Shown here: positions 18,901 through 30,352 of the stretch, piece after piece | Position numbering within the stretch: position 1 is the stretch's first letter | Layout: the number at the start of each line of letters is the position of its first letter | NCBI GenBank assembly: GCA_019918135.1 | Contig: WBZZ01005336.1 | Span: 108,839-172,838 of the forward strand | Source: Paulinella micropora | Lineage: Eukaryota > Cercozoa > Imbricatea > Euglyphida > Paulinellidae | Direction of reading: 5' to 3' | DNA length: 64,000 nucleotides | Program-made: the position numbers and the translations under genes | Notes under the pieces: model-generated | Databases searched by the model: none | Told to the model about the DNA's origin: nothing | The model's input: only the letters and a program-made list of their open reading frames with translations

Positions 18901-21900
18901 GAGGACCTAGAGGGCTGGCTGGGCAACGTGCGCATGGCGGCGCTCGCCAACATGCAGGAAAGACTGACGGACCTGTCCAGCAACGTGCAGCGCTACACCA
19001 AGGACTTTGACACGCAGCGCGAGGCAGTCGCCAGCCAGTTCGCCGGTCTGGAACGCGAGTTGCAGCGCGTGGGCGGGTTGATCGAGCAGCTGGACGCTTC
19101 TACCGACCGGGCCGTCGCGGAGCTGCGCGGGCTGGCGGGTGCCGTCCAGGACGCGATCTACGTCACCCGCGGGCTGATGGAGGACTTTGCCAACGTGATG
19201 GGCAAGTCCGCCGCCAGCAGCAGCAAGGTAGCGGCGCTGGCGCGCCAGTTGCTGTACGGACGGCAGCGCTACGTCGCGCACGTGCACGACGTGCAAGAGG
19301 AGCTCTCGCTCCGGCTTGCCGGGGAGCAACCCTTCCTGCCCAGCACGCCCTACGGAGTTCGGCGTCGTACCGCGCGCGCTGTCGGGCGCCTCCGCGACCG
19401 CGCCGGCCCACGAGACACGCCTGTGGCACGCGCTGCTCCATGCCTCGGGCCAGGTGTGGGTCTACCAGCTGCGGCTGCTGCAGCTCTGCGACCTGCGCTG
19501 GGTCCAGGAGGGGCTGAACACCATGGGTTTCAAGGAAGACCTGGTCATGAATGCCTGGGGGAGGCCCAGCTGCCGCCTGGGCTCGCTGTCGCAGCAGCTG
19601 CGCTGCGCGGGCTGCGCCTGCGCGTCAGCGCCCAGCGCTGCCAACTCACCCACTCCTTGGGCGGCGTGGAGGGGGCCAGCGCGCGCTACTTTCACAACAC
19701 GACCTGGTTACAGCAGGGCGCCGCCCAGCTGCCCTTGAGCGAGGCCGGCCGGGGCTCGGGCTTGTGCGTGCCCTCCAGCGTCCAGCCCGTGCCCCCCGCC
19801 TCGCCAACAGCAGGCGCCGTCTGGAGCTCGGCCAAGCGGCTGCCGGTCCTGCGCGATGCAACGCTGTAAAGCTGGGCCCAACAAAACAGGCAGCCGGGCA
19901 CCGACCCCGCCCCCAAGCTGGAGACGGCCGAAGACACCGACAGCGCTGCCGTGGGGCTTGACCTAGCCGGGGGCGACGCCGTCCGCGGGCTCCTGACTGC
20001 GCTCTGCCTAGGGCCGGAGGCGCTCTGGGGGGACGCCGCCCCCCTGGCTCCGGCGGCCGCGGGGGCGGTCCGCTGGAGCCTGCGCCCCGTACTGACGGGG
20101 CGCACTAGCTCGGCCCAGGGCGGTGCGGCCTACTGCTACTGGAACAGGGCCGCCGTGACCGCCTCCGAGGACGCCCTGCGCTCGAACTCCCAGGAGGCGC
20201 TGCAGCTCCAACAGCTGCGGGAGACGCTGGTGTGCGACAGCAACATCCGCACGGCCCGCGTGTTCGCCCGCCTGACCCAGCAGCTGCAGGCCGCGCCCGA
20301 GCAGTACCTCAGGCTGGGGGCGGCGGGGGTGCTGTACCAAAACGGCCAGGTCCCCGAGGGCTGGGACAAGGCCGGCACCACGGAGCGCGATTGGCTCCTG
20401 ACGCCGTACTCGCTCACTCTAGTGCTGCAGCGGCAGTGGGCCCTGGCCCTCAAGACGCTGGCCAACTCGCCGCTGGTCGCAGAGTTTCTCTATGCCACCG
20501 AGGGGATGCTGCCGCCCCTCGGCATGCGCACCGAGTTCAGCCAGCGCAGCCCGCCCCCTCCTGAGAGCATTGCCGCTTACCTGGCGCAACAGCCTTCGCT
20601 GTGGTCCACCACCACCCCCTCAGCGCTCCTCGCCGCCGGCAACTCCACCTCAGCTGATGCTACTGCGACAGTCGATCTCGGCGCCACCGCCGCCGCCGCC
20701 CCGGCAACAACAACGACGACGGCGCAGCAGCTGCAAGGCGCCAACGCGGTGGCACAGACCCTCGCACTCGTGGAGGAGGCGAGCGAGGCGCCGCCTGTCC
20801 GCCCGGCCCTCGACGACGAGGAGGCCAGGCTGCTGTCCGGCCAGCAGACGCCCTCCGATCTTATCAACTGCTACCGCACCAGCTGGCTGGCGCACACGGG
20901 AACGGCGCTGCGCCTGCTGCGCGTGGAGCCCGTACGCACGGAACCAGTCATCAACTGGCAAATCGAACTTGACCGCGACTCCCCCGAGCTGCAAGGCAAG
21001 GCGGCCGCCGAGCTCGATGAGCTCCAGCGCGCGCTGGAAACCCAAACCTCTTGGGCCCTAATCGACTACGAGGTCCCCGGCGAAGAGCTCTTGTTGGGCA
21101 CCCTCGACAACGGCTGGTACTGGGCGGGCGAGCCAGTCTGCGCCTTGGAGGGAGGCTGCGCCGCGCCGAACCCCGCCGCCACGGGGCGCTACCTGGTGGA
21201 CGTGGATCCCACCGACATCTGCGCCGGCCGCTCCGCTTTCCAGCGGGCCTCGCGCAGCGCCGGCGGCACGTGCCTTAACACAGTACGCCTGCCCATAGGC
21301 CCGGAAGGCGCCAGCCCGCCGTCGCCCGAGGGTGGCGACGACGACGATGAGAGCGCGCTGGGTTCGCGAGTGTACTCGCAGACCGCGTACCGCCAGGATG
21401 GCACCTGCACCTGGACATGTTCCGCTTCGAGGACTTCTACCGCTACGAGCATGGCTCGCTGCTGCACACCCGACCCTCACACGAGGACTTCGACCCCCAC
21501 CGCGCGGTCACCAGCCCCGGGGACCTCGTGCGCCCTGTCTATGCTGTTAGCTCCCAGGGCGGGCGCCGGGTCTTCTGTGCACGCACGCCCGCCGTACCCC
21601 AGGGCCGAGTCTGCCAAGTCCTAGAAAACTTTGAAATGATCCTACAGCCCGCTCTCGGCGGGGGCGGTGCCGCCGCCGAGCTGCTGGCTAACGCCTCGAT
21701 TCGGGTACGCTGGCGGGCCGCTTCTGGGGCTGGCAGCGTCACCGCCCAGCTGCGCGTCCCCGAGTCGGGCTCCGCCCTGGCGCAGCAGCAGCAGCTCGGC
21801 GGCGGCGGGAACGGCAACCCTGCCGGCGGCGGCGGCGGCGGCGCTGGCAACGGCACCGGCACCGGCACCTCCGTACGCCTGGAATGCCCTACCGATGTGC

Positions 21901-22742
21901 AGGTCTTGCTGCCCGGCACACGCGACCTGACACTGCAGTACCTACTCCCGCCCGCTCTCGTCGGGCGGACCTGGCGGCTAGAGCTCACACCTCCGCCCTG
22001 GCCCAACGGCACGACGCCCGTGCCCGTCTGGCAAACGCTCCCGCCTACCGGGCTAACCAAGAATCTCTGGCGCGCCGCCACTGCCGCCGCAGTAGTCGCC
22101 GTCTTCACGCCGGCCGGCATACGCATGTACCCCGCCGAGGGCAACACGCTCTGCTTCGTCTGGAACGCGCTCGGCGCCACCAGCGCCGTCCCCCTCCAAG
22201 AGCAGACGGTCCTGGACGCCGTGTACAGCGACCAGCAGGGCTTGCTACTAGCGCAGGCTGCGGCTAGCACCGCGGAGGCCCTACGCCTGCACGAAGAATG
22301 GCTCCAGACCGTAGAGGCCGCGGTCGCTAAGTATGCCAAATGGATCACGCGCAGCACACTCAACGGCGAATGGACCGTTAACGCGACGGCTAGGAACCGG
22401 ACCGACAATGCGCCGCGCCGCCTCGCAAGCGACGTGCAGCTTAGCTCCCCTCCCCTCAGCGATCCAGGCCAAGCCAGCGTGGCGCTCGACAGCTTCGTCG
22501 ACACCGTGCACGCAACCGCTGTTTTGTCGGGCGCCAGCCACGCGGGCAGTGAAGACCCCAGCCTCACCAAGTTAAAGGCCGATTTGCAAGATCTTGACTC
22601 CAAAATCAAGAGCTACACAACGGAGGTCCAAACGTCAATCCAAAACGTACAGCAACGCCTAGACGAACCCGAACTGCAAGAAATCCAAAAAGGCACCGAC
22701 AAGAAGCTCCTGTCTATCCGGGAGATCAAGGCAAATGAATAG
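15911..22742 (+). pseudogene. Giant secreted or membrane glycoprotein, block 1 copy (frameshifted)
   Basis: About 2270 codons if the breaks are ignored. Begins MWAYKLLIAACMIAGCAVKV, a clear signal peptide. Features in order: a Cys-containing N-terminal domain; a long Gly/Ala-rich hydrophobic segment (about 16880-16980, with LAIMGGTALAMPIIGKAFAI) that could be a fusion-peptide-like or membrane hairpin; a large Cys-rich region with an EF-hand-like loop (DEDGGGFIEPQH, about 17811-17846); a long heptad-rich coiled coil (about 18750-19170); a Pro/Ala/Thr-rich region; and a C-terminal coiled coil (about 22570-22700). Many N-glycosylation sites. Likely a virion surface protein, by inference. Breaks: a C lost near 18657, a 23-bp deletion near 19355, in-frame TAA at 19867-19869, and a frame change near 21400. 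The 3' end overlaps the convergent kinase-like gene. Confidence 0.7.
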
Positions 22743-23824
22743 AAGAAAGGCCCCTTCTGATTCTGTAAAATCAAGTCTGCTTCTAGACGGGCACTCCAAC
22801 TTCTAACGGGTTCCGGGGCCCCCAGCACCGTCTCGCGGAAGGGGGCGGCGATCTCCGCCCCGCTCAGAGTAGGGAATATGGCGTGCAGAGGCTTCCCGTA
22901 ATTAAAGCAGGCCCACGTCTGGCACCAGGCAGTAAATTGATTTAAAAAGTCCACCACGTCGCCCACCGCGGGACCTCGGCGCGCATTGTCGTCGCCGCGC
23001 CCCCCGGATTTGGCACTTGCTGCTTGCGAGTCCGGAACGTCCACTAGCCTCAGCAAGACCATGTTACTGTTGTCAAAATCAACGCGGTGGCAACTTTTGC
23101 CATCCCACAAGAGGTTCTGGAGGCCCCAGTCGCTCAGAATGCAATTTATGCTGCGCAGAGACGCGGCCACGTTGTGCTGGGCCTGGCACAGTGTTCGCAC
23201 CAGGCCAGATGTTGTCTCGAGCTCTTGTAGTCGGAGCTTGTTACGAGTCAGCGGCACGCCCATGTCCGGCATGCAGAACCAGTAGCTTCCGCCCGCGCGA
23301 GAGCTGCTTTTGGACCAAAACAACCCGAGGACGGGCGGCACAACGCCGTCCGTTAGCTTGTGCAGGCGGGCCTGCATAGCAGCCTCGACGACTACATTGT
23401 TGGCTCCACCGCCGACACTGTTCTCTACTTCCTTGCACACCAGCCCCTGACCTACACGCAGAATCCTACGTGTTTCTGACTGCAAAACGACTGCACCTTC
23501 CCACGCGCTGGGTGGAACTTCTCTGATGAGCACGCTGTCGGGCAGGGTCCTGTCAATTTCGAAGCGCAGCTGCGACAGCTTTTCGTCCAGGTACTGGTTG
23601 CTTACTACAGGCAGACGTGCTACAAAGCCGCTGGGGCTGAAACTTACGTTCTGTTCGCTAGCACTTCTTTGTCTTAGAGCTGTGAACTCTGCATGGCCCG
23701 TGTGCTTTTTTCTTTGCTGCTGGTTCCCGAACAAGGCTTTTTCTAAATCAGGGCCCCATCTCTGGCAGGGACTAGCCGACCCAGGCGCCTGAGTCACCTT
23801 GGTCTTCCGACGCTTGCCCCGCAT
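22613..23824 (-). CDS. Protein-kinase-like protein
   Basis: About 400 residues from ATG 23824 (MRGKRRKTK). The N-terminal 100 residues are basic and Gln-rich. The kinase fold is supported by a VCKEVEN segment with the beta-3 Lys (about 23425-23440), a hinge-like YWFCMPDMG, a catalytic loop LSDWGLQNLLWDG in which Asp and Asn keep DxxxxN spacing (about 23100-23135), and VDFDNSN in place of DFG (about 23070-23090). The HRD His/Arg are replaced and DFG reads DFD, so it is a divergent kinase or pseudokinase. It is convergent with the giant glycoprotein gene and overlaps its last 130 bp. No copy exists in the other blocks, which end before this point. Confidence 0.7.
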   Translation of the reverse strand: MRGKRRKTKVTQAPGSASPCQRWGPDLEKALFGNQQQRKKHTGHAEFTALRQRSASEQNVSFSPSGFVARLPVVSNQYLDEKLSQLRFEIDRTLPDSVLIREVPPSAWEGAVVLQSETRRILRVGQGLVCKEVENSVGGGANNVVVEAAMQARLHKLTDGVVPPVLGLFWSKSSSRAGGSYWFCMPDMGVPLTRNKLRLQELETTSGLVRTLCQAQHNVAASLRSINCILSDWGLQNLLWDGKSCHRVDFDNSNMVLLRLVDVPDSQAASAKSGGRGDDNARRGPAVGDVVDFLNQFTAWCQTWACFNYGKPLHAIFPTLSGAEIAAPFRETVLGAPEPVRSWSARLEADLILQNQKGPFFYSFALISRIDRSFLSVPFWISCSSGSSRRCCTFWIDVWTSVV

Positions 23825-24044
23825 TTTTTTTCTTAAGGTGAATGGAGGAGGAGGCACGGGAAAAGGCTACGACCCTCTTCTCCCCCCCTCTCCCCCCCGC
23901 CCCTCCTCTCCTCAGAAAACTTTTCGTTCTGTGTGTTGCGCCCTGCGCGGCACCCCCCCCCCCCATCTTTACCACTTGATCACTTTTTTTGCTCCTCTTC
24001 CGCCCTGAAACGACAAGGGGAGGGAGGAGAAAGCTACAAAGCGC

Positions 24045-27000
24045 ATGACTAGACTTTATATCTGTTGCGGAGTGGAAGAGCAGCGATGGACAGTGGCGGA
24101 GTCGGAACGCGAACTTGCTCGGGTCCGGACAGAATGGGCCTCCCTGGGCTTAACTGTTGAACGGCAACGTTCGTATGTGCTTGGGTCGTCGCGCCACGCC
24201 TTGTGCAACAGCCAAGAGCTAATAGTCATGGTGTTTTCTCCTTCTCCTTCTTCTTCTGCCGCTGCTGCCGTGGGACAGGAAGCGAGCGACAGCGGCTGCT
24301 TTAGGCGCAGTATTACGGCAGCAGGCCCCGAGCTGGAGCCGGTGGAGTCAGCGCGTTGGTTACGAATGGCAGTAGAGGCCGGGGGGTGCGCAAGCAGTCG
24401 ACTAGTGCAGCAGCTGCCGGCGCTGGCAGGTAGTCTGCTCGGCCTAGGTAGCTTTTATTCTCCGCAAGAAAAGCGTTGGAGCAGCGGTCACCACGAGCTG
24501 GCGTGCGCGCTCGTGGCGCTCTGCCACTCTGCTCTACTCTGCCCCCAGGGCCACGACAAAGTGTCAGTGGCTCTGTTGCTGTGGGCCAGCAGCGAAAGTT
24601 GCCAGGACGAAGTGTGCAGCTGTGCGGCTCCCTTGCTGGACATTACCAACTGGGAGAAGCTTGTTTGGCAACTGTTGGCAGACCTGTGCCGTTCTGGCGC
24701 TTCAGCGGCGCACCCGCCCGTCGTCATCGTCGGCGCAGCGGCAGCTGCTGCTGACTACCGCGCCAGGCTGCTGGACACTGTACTGCATCGGCTGGCTCAG
24801 GTGCGAGATCGCTTTGTGCACCTGAATCGCGCTCAAGCTGCTTGGGTGCCTCTGTGGCTGCACTGGCACAGCAGGACCCCTCTGCCCTGCGCTGGTCCGC
24901 CCACCCCTCCCGTGCCGCCGCCCCCGCCGGGCCTGGCTCTGGCCTGGGAAATGTGCGCAGAGCTGTCGCGGCAGTCGGGTCTACCTTGGACCGAAGAGGC
25001 GGAAGCTCGTCCGTCCCCGCTGGACGTTTGCCTGTCCTGGTTGTCGAGCCCTCCGAAGAAGGCTGGCAATCAGGGGGGAGCGACGGAGGCCAGCGCCACA
25101 GCTACTGATGCTGCCGCCGGCCCCGGCCCGGGGGGGGAGGGCCGGGTCCCCCTATCCCCCGCCTGTGCTTGGTGGGCGGACTCTGCGCGTGCCCGCGCGC
25201 TGCTCAGCGCGGGCTCCCTGCCGGCGGGGCCGGCACAGACGACCTGGTGCGCCCGTCGTTGGTTTAGTTCCGGTCTGGCAGAGCACGCCGCCTGGTCGCA
25301 GCCCGTACTGATTCCCAGAGCAGCCGCTCATGCCAGTGACGGCGACGATGACGACGACTGCTTTGGGCGGGACGAGCGCTGGTTCCGGGCCTACACCGAC
25401 TGGTTCGCGGCCGGGGCCGCTAGCGCCCAGACGTCAGACCTCGATAAGTGCTACCAACTTGCCTTAGCCGTCCTCCTCTGCACCGGCCGCTGCTGCCGGG
25501 TGCGGCCCGACGCTTTGCCTTGTGAGGCGGTTTGGGGCGCTGATTGGGTGCAGGCGGGCCTGGTGCGCCGTGGGGTTGGCGGTAGGGGTGTGTACCTGAT
25601 CCCTTGCGCAGGTTCCAGCCCCAGCTGCAGTTCCGCACAGGACGACGACCGCGCCCGGCCGCCCCCGGCCCCCGCACGCTTTTGGCTCCGCCTGGCCGGC
25701 GCGTTAGAGCACAGCCAGCACGACCAGCACGGCCAGCACAGCCAGCCGGCCGGCCAGGCGTCCGGCGGGGGCAGCCTCGCGGCGGGCGCGGCGGAGCTGT
25801 CTGGGCTGGTTAAGGCGCTGAGTAAGGACGAGAGCATCAAGCTGCGCGCCTGGTTGTACGACGCCTGCTCGCGGGGCCCGACCGCGGCGGCCGGAGGGCT
25901 TGTGCCCCTGGCGGGAGACTCTGGGGGGGGGTGCCATCTGCCTGACACTCTTGTACCTCCGCGTCCGACTGGCGGGCGATCGCCCGCCAGCCCCCAAGCA
26001 GCGCCCCGCCGGGGGTGTGTGCTGCTGCTGGCGGCTGTCTAGGCACGGTGACGTGCTCAAGCTGTCCCTCCGGCCCGGCGCGTGTTGGGAAGCACTGTGC
26101 GCTTGCGCCCGGCAGCTGCTGCGGGCGCTGGGCACCGACGACCTGACGACGACGGCGGGGGCAGAAGCGGGGGCTGGACGTTTGCTGTGCGCCCAGGCGG
26201 AGCGCCTGTACCGACTGCAGGCAGAACGGCTTGACCATCCTCCGAGCGGTCTCAGTCTGGCGAGCTGTTTTCCGGGCTGGCCTCTGGCTCGCACTTGCCC
26301 GGAGCTCTCGTTGGGCGACTTGGGGGTGAGTTGGCTGTGCGCCTGGCAAGCGGAGCTAGAAGCTGCGCGCGGGCCTGCGGACAGCCGGTGCATAACTTGG
26401 CGGCCGGGTGCCAGGGCGGGCCGGCGTGCGCTGTGGCACTGCCTGTGGCAACTGCAGGCCATTGACCTAGAGTCTTGCACGCTGGTGCTGGCGCCGGCCG
26501 AGTGGCGAGCCTGGCTAGCCGTGGTCCACCCGTGCTTTACGCCCGCCGGGCTGCTAGCCACCCCCCGCCCCGGAGAGACCACGCGGTGGCGCCGCGTGCT
26601 GGTAGTGCTGGACGTGCCTCGCAAGACCTTGTGGGCCTGGCATGCCGGGCAGAGCACGCCCGTGCACTGCAGCCGGCGGCTTGGAGACGCCGAGGCTCAG
26701 CGGCTGCTGAAGCAGTCCTCGGCCCTAGTGCTGGCGGGGGCGCCGGGCGGGTTGGGTTCACTGCCGGTGCGTACGCGGCAGCTGCTTTCCATGCTCAATT
26801 TCTCTCGTGTATTCGTAGCGTGGCGGGCACGGCGCTCGCTGGCCTCAATAGGACAAGCGATGCCTGGCGCCTGGTCTGTGCCGCGCCACTTGGTCAGCTC
26901 CGCCTAGGCACCCCCAGCAGGGGGCGGGGGGCCTTGCCGCGACCTGCCCCGCCCCGCCGTCGGACAGCGCTGGAAGCCCTTGCAAGTGGGCTATCGCTTG

Positions 27001-27936
27001 CTGGCAGGCGGCGGCCCGCCCCTGTTGCTGGCCAGATTCCACGAGCTGCAGGCTCTGCTGGGCGGCGGGGGCCCACTGGAAGATGCGGAGCCGGGCCTGG
27101 AGCCGGCAGTTCGGGATGTGTGGCGCAACAGGTTCTGGCAGCGCCCTCGCGCCCCGCGCTCTTTCAAGCGTCTCAGCCCGGCAGAACGCGCGGCAGTTCG
27201 GAAGGGCTGGCTCATTGCGGAGCATAACAGCTGGGCGGACTTGCGTGCACTGCTGCTGCAGCAACAGCCCGCCAAGCCCGCTAAGCTCCCTAGCCAAATC
27301 TGGAACCGCTTAGTTGTGGAAGATACCTGCCAATCTTCCCAGGCGCTAGCGGAGCTCTGGGACCTATGCCAACAGCCCCGAAACTTTGTCCGCTACCCGC
27401 TGGGCGTGCGATCTACCTTGCCTGGCATCTTGTTTGGCACACGGCTGCGTTGGACGCGGACGCCTTTGTTGTTCTCCGGTTGTCTCCAGGAGCTCGGCCG
27501 GCTCGCTAACATCAGGGGAGAGCTCCGCATGGCCGCAAGGACCGCCGTCCTGCTGGTCAGGCGGCTAGATTCTCCTCTGGCGGGTTGGCCGCCAGCGCCA
27601 ATCCGCCAACGCTCGTCGTCTTCGTCGACCAAGTGCCGCCTGTTGGTCTGCGACATAGCCTGCAGCCCTTCCTCGCCACCACGGATAATTTGGTGGCCAC
27701 GTGAGCCCTTGGCAGGGGAGCTTGCGCGCTACCTCTTGTTACATCTAATCCTGGCGGCGCCTCTGCAGCCAGGCTGCCCAGAGCTAAGCGCTGCATGGGC
27801 TGTTGCCCCCCCGGCCCTGCGACAGGGGGTACTGGAGACAGGGGCGGGTCAACACGAGCAGCTGCAGATCTGGCACCAGCGAAACCAGCTTCCATCCTCC
27901 TCGTCGTCCTCTCGAACAGCCAAAAGAAAGAGATAA
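24045..27936 (+). pseudogene. Very long unknown protein, one frameshift and one stop
   Basis: From ATG 24045 (MTRLYICCGVEEQRW) an open frame runs to 26042. A second frame is open from before 25930 to TAG 26905-26907, and the same second frame is open again from that TAG to 27936. A one-base change in the G run at 25921-25929 would join the first two; the third is separated only by the single TAG. The whole is therefore best read as one gene of about 1300 codons with two lesions. The product is rich in Trp, Cys, Leu and Ala, with Asp and Pro/Gln low-complexity inserts, and has no signal peptide. I recognise no family. It ends with a basic KRKR tail, which could be a nuclear signal. Confidence 0.6.
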
Positions 27937-28039
27937 GCACGCAAAGCTTTCCCACTTTTTTTCCGCTTGTTCCCGGGGTAAGTGTTGCTGTTGTTGTTGT
28001 TGTTGTTGCTGCATCACTCACCGCTCTAGTGGCCTGATT

Positions 28040-28075
<36 letters not shown>

Positions 28076-28161
28076 AGGGGGGAGGGGGGGGGGCGCGGAG
28101 AAGAGAAAGAAATTGTGGGGCGAGAGGGAGATAAAAGGTCCGCGAGAGCAGACAACACGAG
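27937..28161. promoter_or_regulatory. Spacer with (TTG)n, (GA)n and a TATA-like box
   Basis: Holds (GTT)n near 27980-28010, (GA)n at 28042-28072, a G run, and ATAAAAGG at 28131-28138, followed by a GA-rich leader. The TATA-like box is correctly placed for the small gene that opens at about 28162. Confidence 0.5.
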
Positions 28162-28611
28162 GTGGCCTCGCTACTGGAATCACTGCGCACGCCCTTCCCG
28201 CGAGCTGCAGGCTCTGCTCGGGCACGGAGCCCCGCCTCAGCGTCGTCCGCCTCCGTGCTAAGCCAGCACATACGAGAGGCGGGCCAAGAATTCCTAGCCC
28301 AGCAAGGCGGTGGCCCCGCCGGCGCGGGCGCTGGGTACTATGAACTACAGACGGAAGCGCGTGCCACGTGCGGCAACCCCTCTGTAATTGTAGGCGACGT
28401 GCGTTTTCGGCTCCGCTCTGTCCCTGTGTCTAGCCGGTCCCTCCGGGAATGCTTGCTGCTGGAAAAGGAATGGGCACTTGTGCTAATAACGCAGCCTATG
28501 CAACTGCCGGTGCGCGGCGCCGTCCAGGCTTTGCTGGCTGCTAGAGCCCACGACGAGGAAGGTGCCGGTCGTGCCGCCTATCCCGAGCTAGCTCTAGCCT
28601 GCGACTCTTAA
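28162..28611 (+). CDS. Small unknown protein, start unclear
   Basis: An open frame of about 149 codons ending TAA 28609-28611, some 25 bp downstream of a TATA-like ATAAAAGG. There is no ATG near its 5' end (the frame opens at a GTG at 28162), so the start is unresolved: a non-AUG start, a lost ATG or an upstream exon are possible. The product has an Ala/Ser-rich N-terminus and a compact C-terminal part (VSSRSLRECLLLEKEWALVL). No family recognised. Confidence 0.45.
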   Translation: MASLLESLRTPFPRAAGSARARSPASASSASVLSQHIREAGQEFLAQQGGGPAGAGAGYYELQTEARATCGNPSVIVGDVRFRLRSVPVSSRSLRECLLLEKEWALVLITQPMQLPVRGAVQALLAARAHDEEGAGRAAYPELALACDS

Positions 28612-28799
28612 TTTCTTCTTTCTTGTTTTTTTATTAAATTAATTTTTTTTTCCGTACAAAAGACATGGAGAGCGACCCCTCTTTTTCTTTCCCTTGCTAA
28701 CAGCACTATGAATCCAAACGAATAGATGAGGGCGCACCAGCAGCGGGACCGCGCATCGCCGGTGGCTTGCCAGTGTTAGCTGATGCTGCCACGCCAGCC
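28612..28799. other. AT-rich spacer with minus-strand poly(A) signal
   Basis: TTTTTTTATTAAATTAATTT near 28625-28645 gives AATAAA on the minus strand, suited to end the acidic minus-strand gene whose stop is near 28800. No gene seen. Confidence 0.5.
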
Positions 28800-30352
28800 T
28801 CATCCTCGTCTTCGTCTTCGTCTTCTTTCGTCTTCGTCATCCTCGTCTAGCTCTTCATCCTCATCCTCGCCCGGCTCTGCCTTTTCCTCAAGGGTCGCAG
28901 CAAGCTGGGAAATGTTGGTAAAATACTTTTCGAAATATTCATCGTCAAGAGTTGGCCTTTCCGTGGGCTTGTCAACACTAATGTTGTCATATCTTTTCCA
29001 GTAGCACTCGTTCGCACGCGACCACTCGGCCATAAAATTATCAACCAGCTGCGCATACTTGCCGCCCACAAGCCTGTAGCGGTATTGCTGTCGTGCAGTA
29101 AGCTGCAGCAGAAACCACAGCACGGCCCCCTCGTCCATTTTGGCTAACAGTTGTATGTATTCTTTGTGCAACCCTTTAGGGACAAATACGTGCCATTGCT
29201 CAAACTCGGTGGCAAGTGTGCGCAGGATCATCGCCATGATACGCTTGTAATCGAATGCATGAGGTAGGCCCTTAGCTTCCATGTCATCGCGCAGATCGAG
29301 AAGTCTTGAGAATCGCTTTTCGCTGCTCCAGAAGGGCTCTTGACATAATTTGTCCACGAATTCCTCCTCCTCGGGGTTCCGTGCAAGTATTGCTTGGAGG
29401 CTTTCAAAGGTCCAATACTCAGAAGGCTGGTTGTACAGGGGTTCTATCACCCGCACACGACCAGCCCTGCCGGGGCCATCCAAGGGGGTCTTCGTCGGCA
29501 GGGGCGGAACTCCAGATTCAGAACCGAAATCATCATTATCGGAAAGTGTCAGAGCTGGCGGACCTTCGTCTTCCTCTTCTTCTTTATCTGCTGCTTTTTC
29601 TTCTGCGCCAGCTTCTTCTGCGCCAGCTTCTTCTGCGCCAGCTTCTTCTGCGCCAGCTTCTTCTGCGCCAGCTTCTTCTGCGCCAGCTTCTTCTGCGCCA
29701 GCTTTTTTTGCTACATTTGCATCTTCTTCTTTTTCTTCCTCGTGGCGACTACTAGCAAGCGAGCTTTCTTCCTCGTGGCGACTACTATCCATCGAGTCTT
29801 CTGCATCGGAGCCTTCTGGACGGGCGCTAACATCATCATCTTCCGTGCGAACAAGAGGTGGAGGACGCTCAGGCTCAGGCTCTGCAGGCTCAGGCTCTGC
29901 TTCTTCGCCCTTGCCGGCCGTTGACAGCGCCGTATTGATTTCAGCCAGGAAACCTTCTGATTCCTTGTCTATCTTGCGACGAGTATCGTCGTCCAGCCCT
30001 TCTTCATTGTTGATGAGAGTGAGATTGTCACGCAAATTTGCCGCAAGCTCTTGCTGTAATTGTGTTCTTTCTATGTCCGTGACAATCGTGTTGTCGGTCG
30101 GCCGGCTCAACAAAATGAGGTCTTCCAGCGCTTCACACAAGCTCTTCCTTGGTTCAGTTTCTTTCCATGCATCGAATTGGTCTGGTTCAGGAAGAGCATC
30201 GAGGATTTCTTGTGTAGTTACGTCGTCCCCGGAAAAATCATCTTCTAGTTTGCGGTAGAACTCAGAATATGCCTCTGTACGTTTGACGTTTTTTCTAGTC
30301 CTGTCCCTGAAGGTCTGCAGGGCAACCCCGATGTCCTCCAACTTATCAGTAT
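28800..30352 (-). CDS. Acidic repeat protein, N-terminus replaced by RPB2 sequence
   Basis: A minus-strand frame open from the RPB2 junction at 30350 to about 28800. Reading N to C: a helical charged region, a Glu/Pro/Ser acidic region, seven AGAEE pentapeptides (29605-29705), another acidic stretch, a folded aromatic-rich domain (EYWTFESLQAILARN ... FEQWHVFVPKGLHKEYIQ), and a Glu/Asp then poly-Arg tail. Its own start codon is not visible: upstream the frame continues without a stop into RPB2 codons, making a chimeric frame of 702 codons to 30908. Codon use looks less GC-rich than in the neighbouring viral genes. No family recognised. Confidence 0.55.
29605..29705. repeat. 15-bp coding repeat (AGAEE)n
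   Basis: Seven units of GCGCCAGCTTCTTCT on the plus strand, encoding AGAEE on the minus strand. The units are virtually identical, so the expansion is recent. Confidence 0.9.

Larger units (their letters stand above)
8143..19476 (+). repeat. Segmental repeat shared with 30350-41904
   Basis: Collinear, nearly identical, same orientation. Left edge at TATCCTGGTTCCAGGG-like sequence (8143; 30350) and right edge at TACCAGCTGCGGCT (19476; 41904). Confidence 0.95.

Noticed and set aside
21539-22609. A 356-codon minus-strand frame under the giant glycoprotein
   Set aside because: Antisense shadow of GC-rich coding sequence; Ser/Arg/Pro composition without domain features, and it crosses the overlap with the kinase gene.
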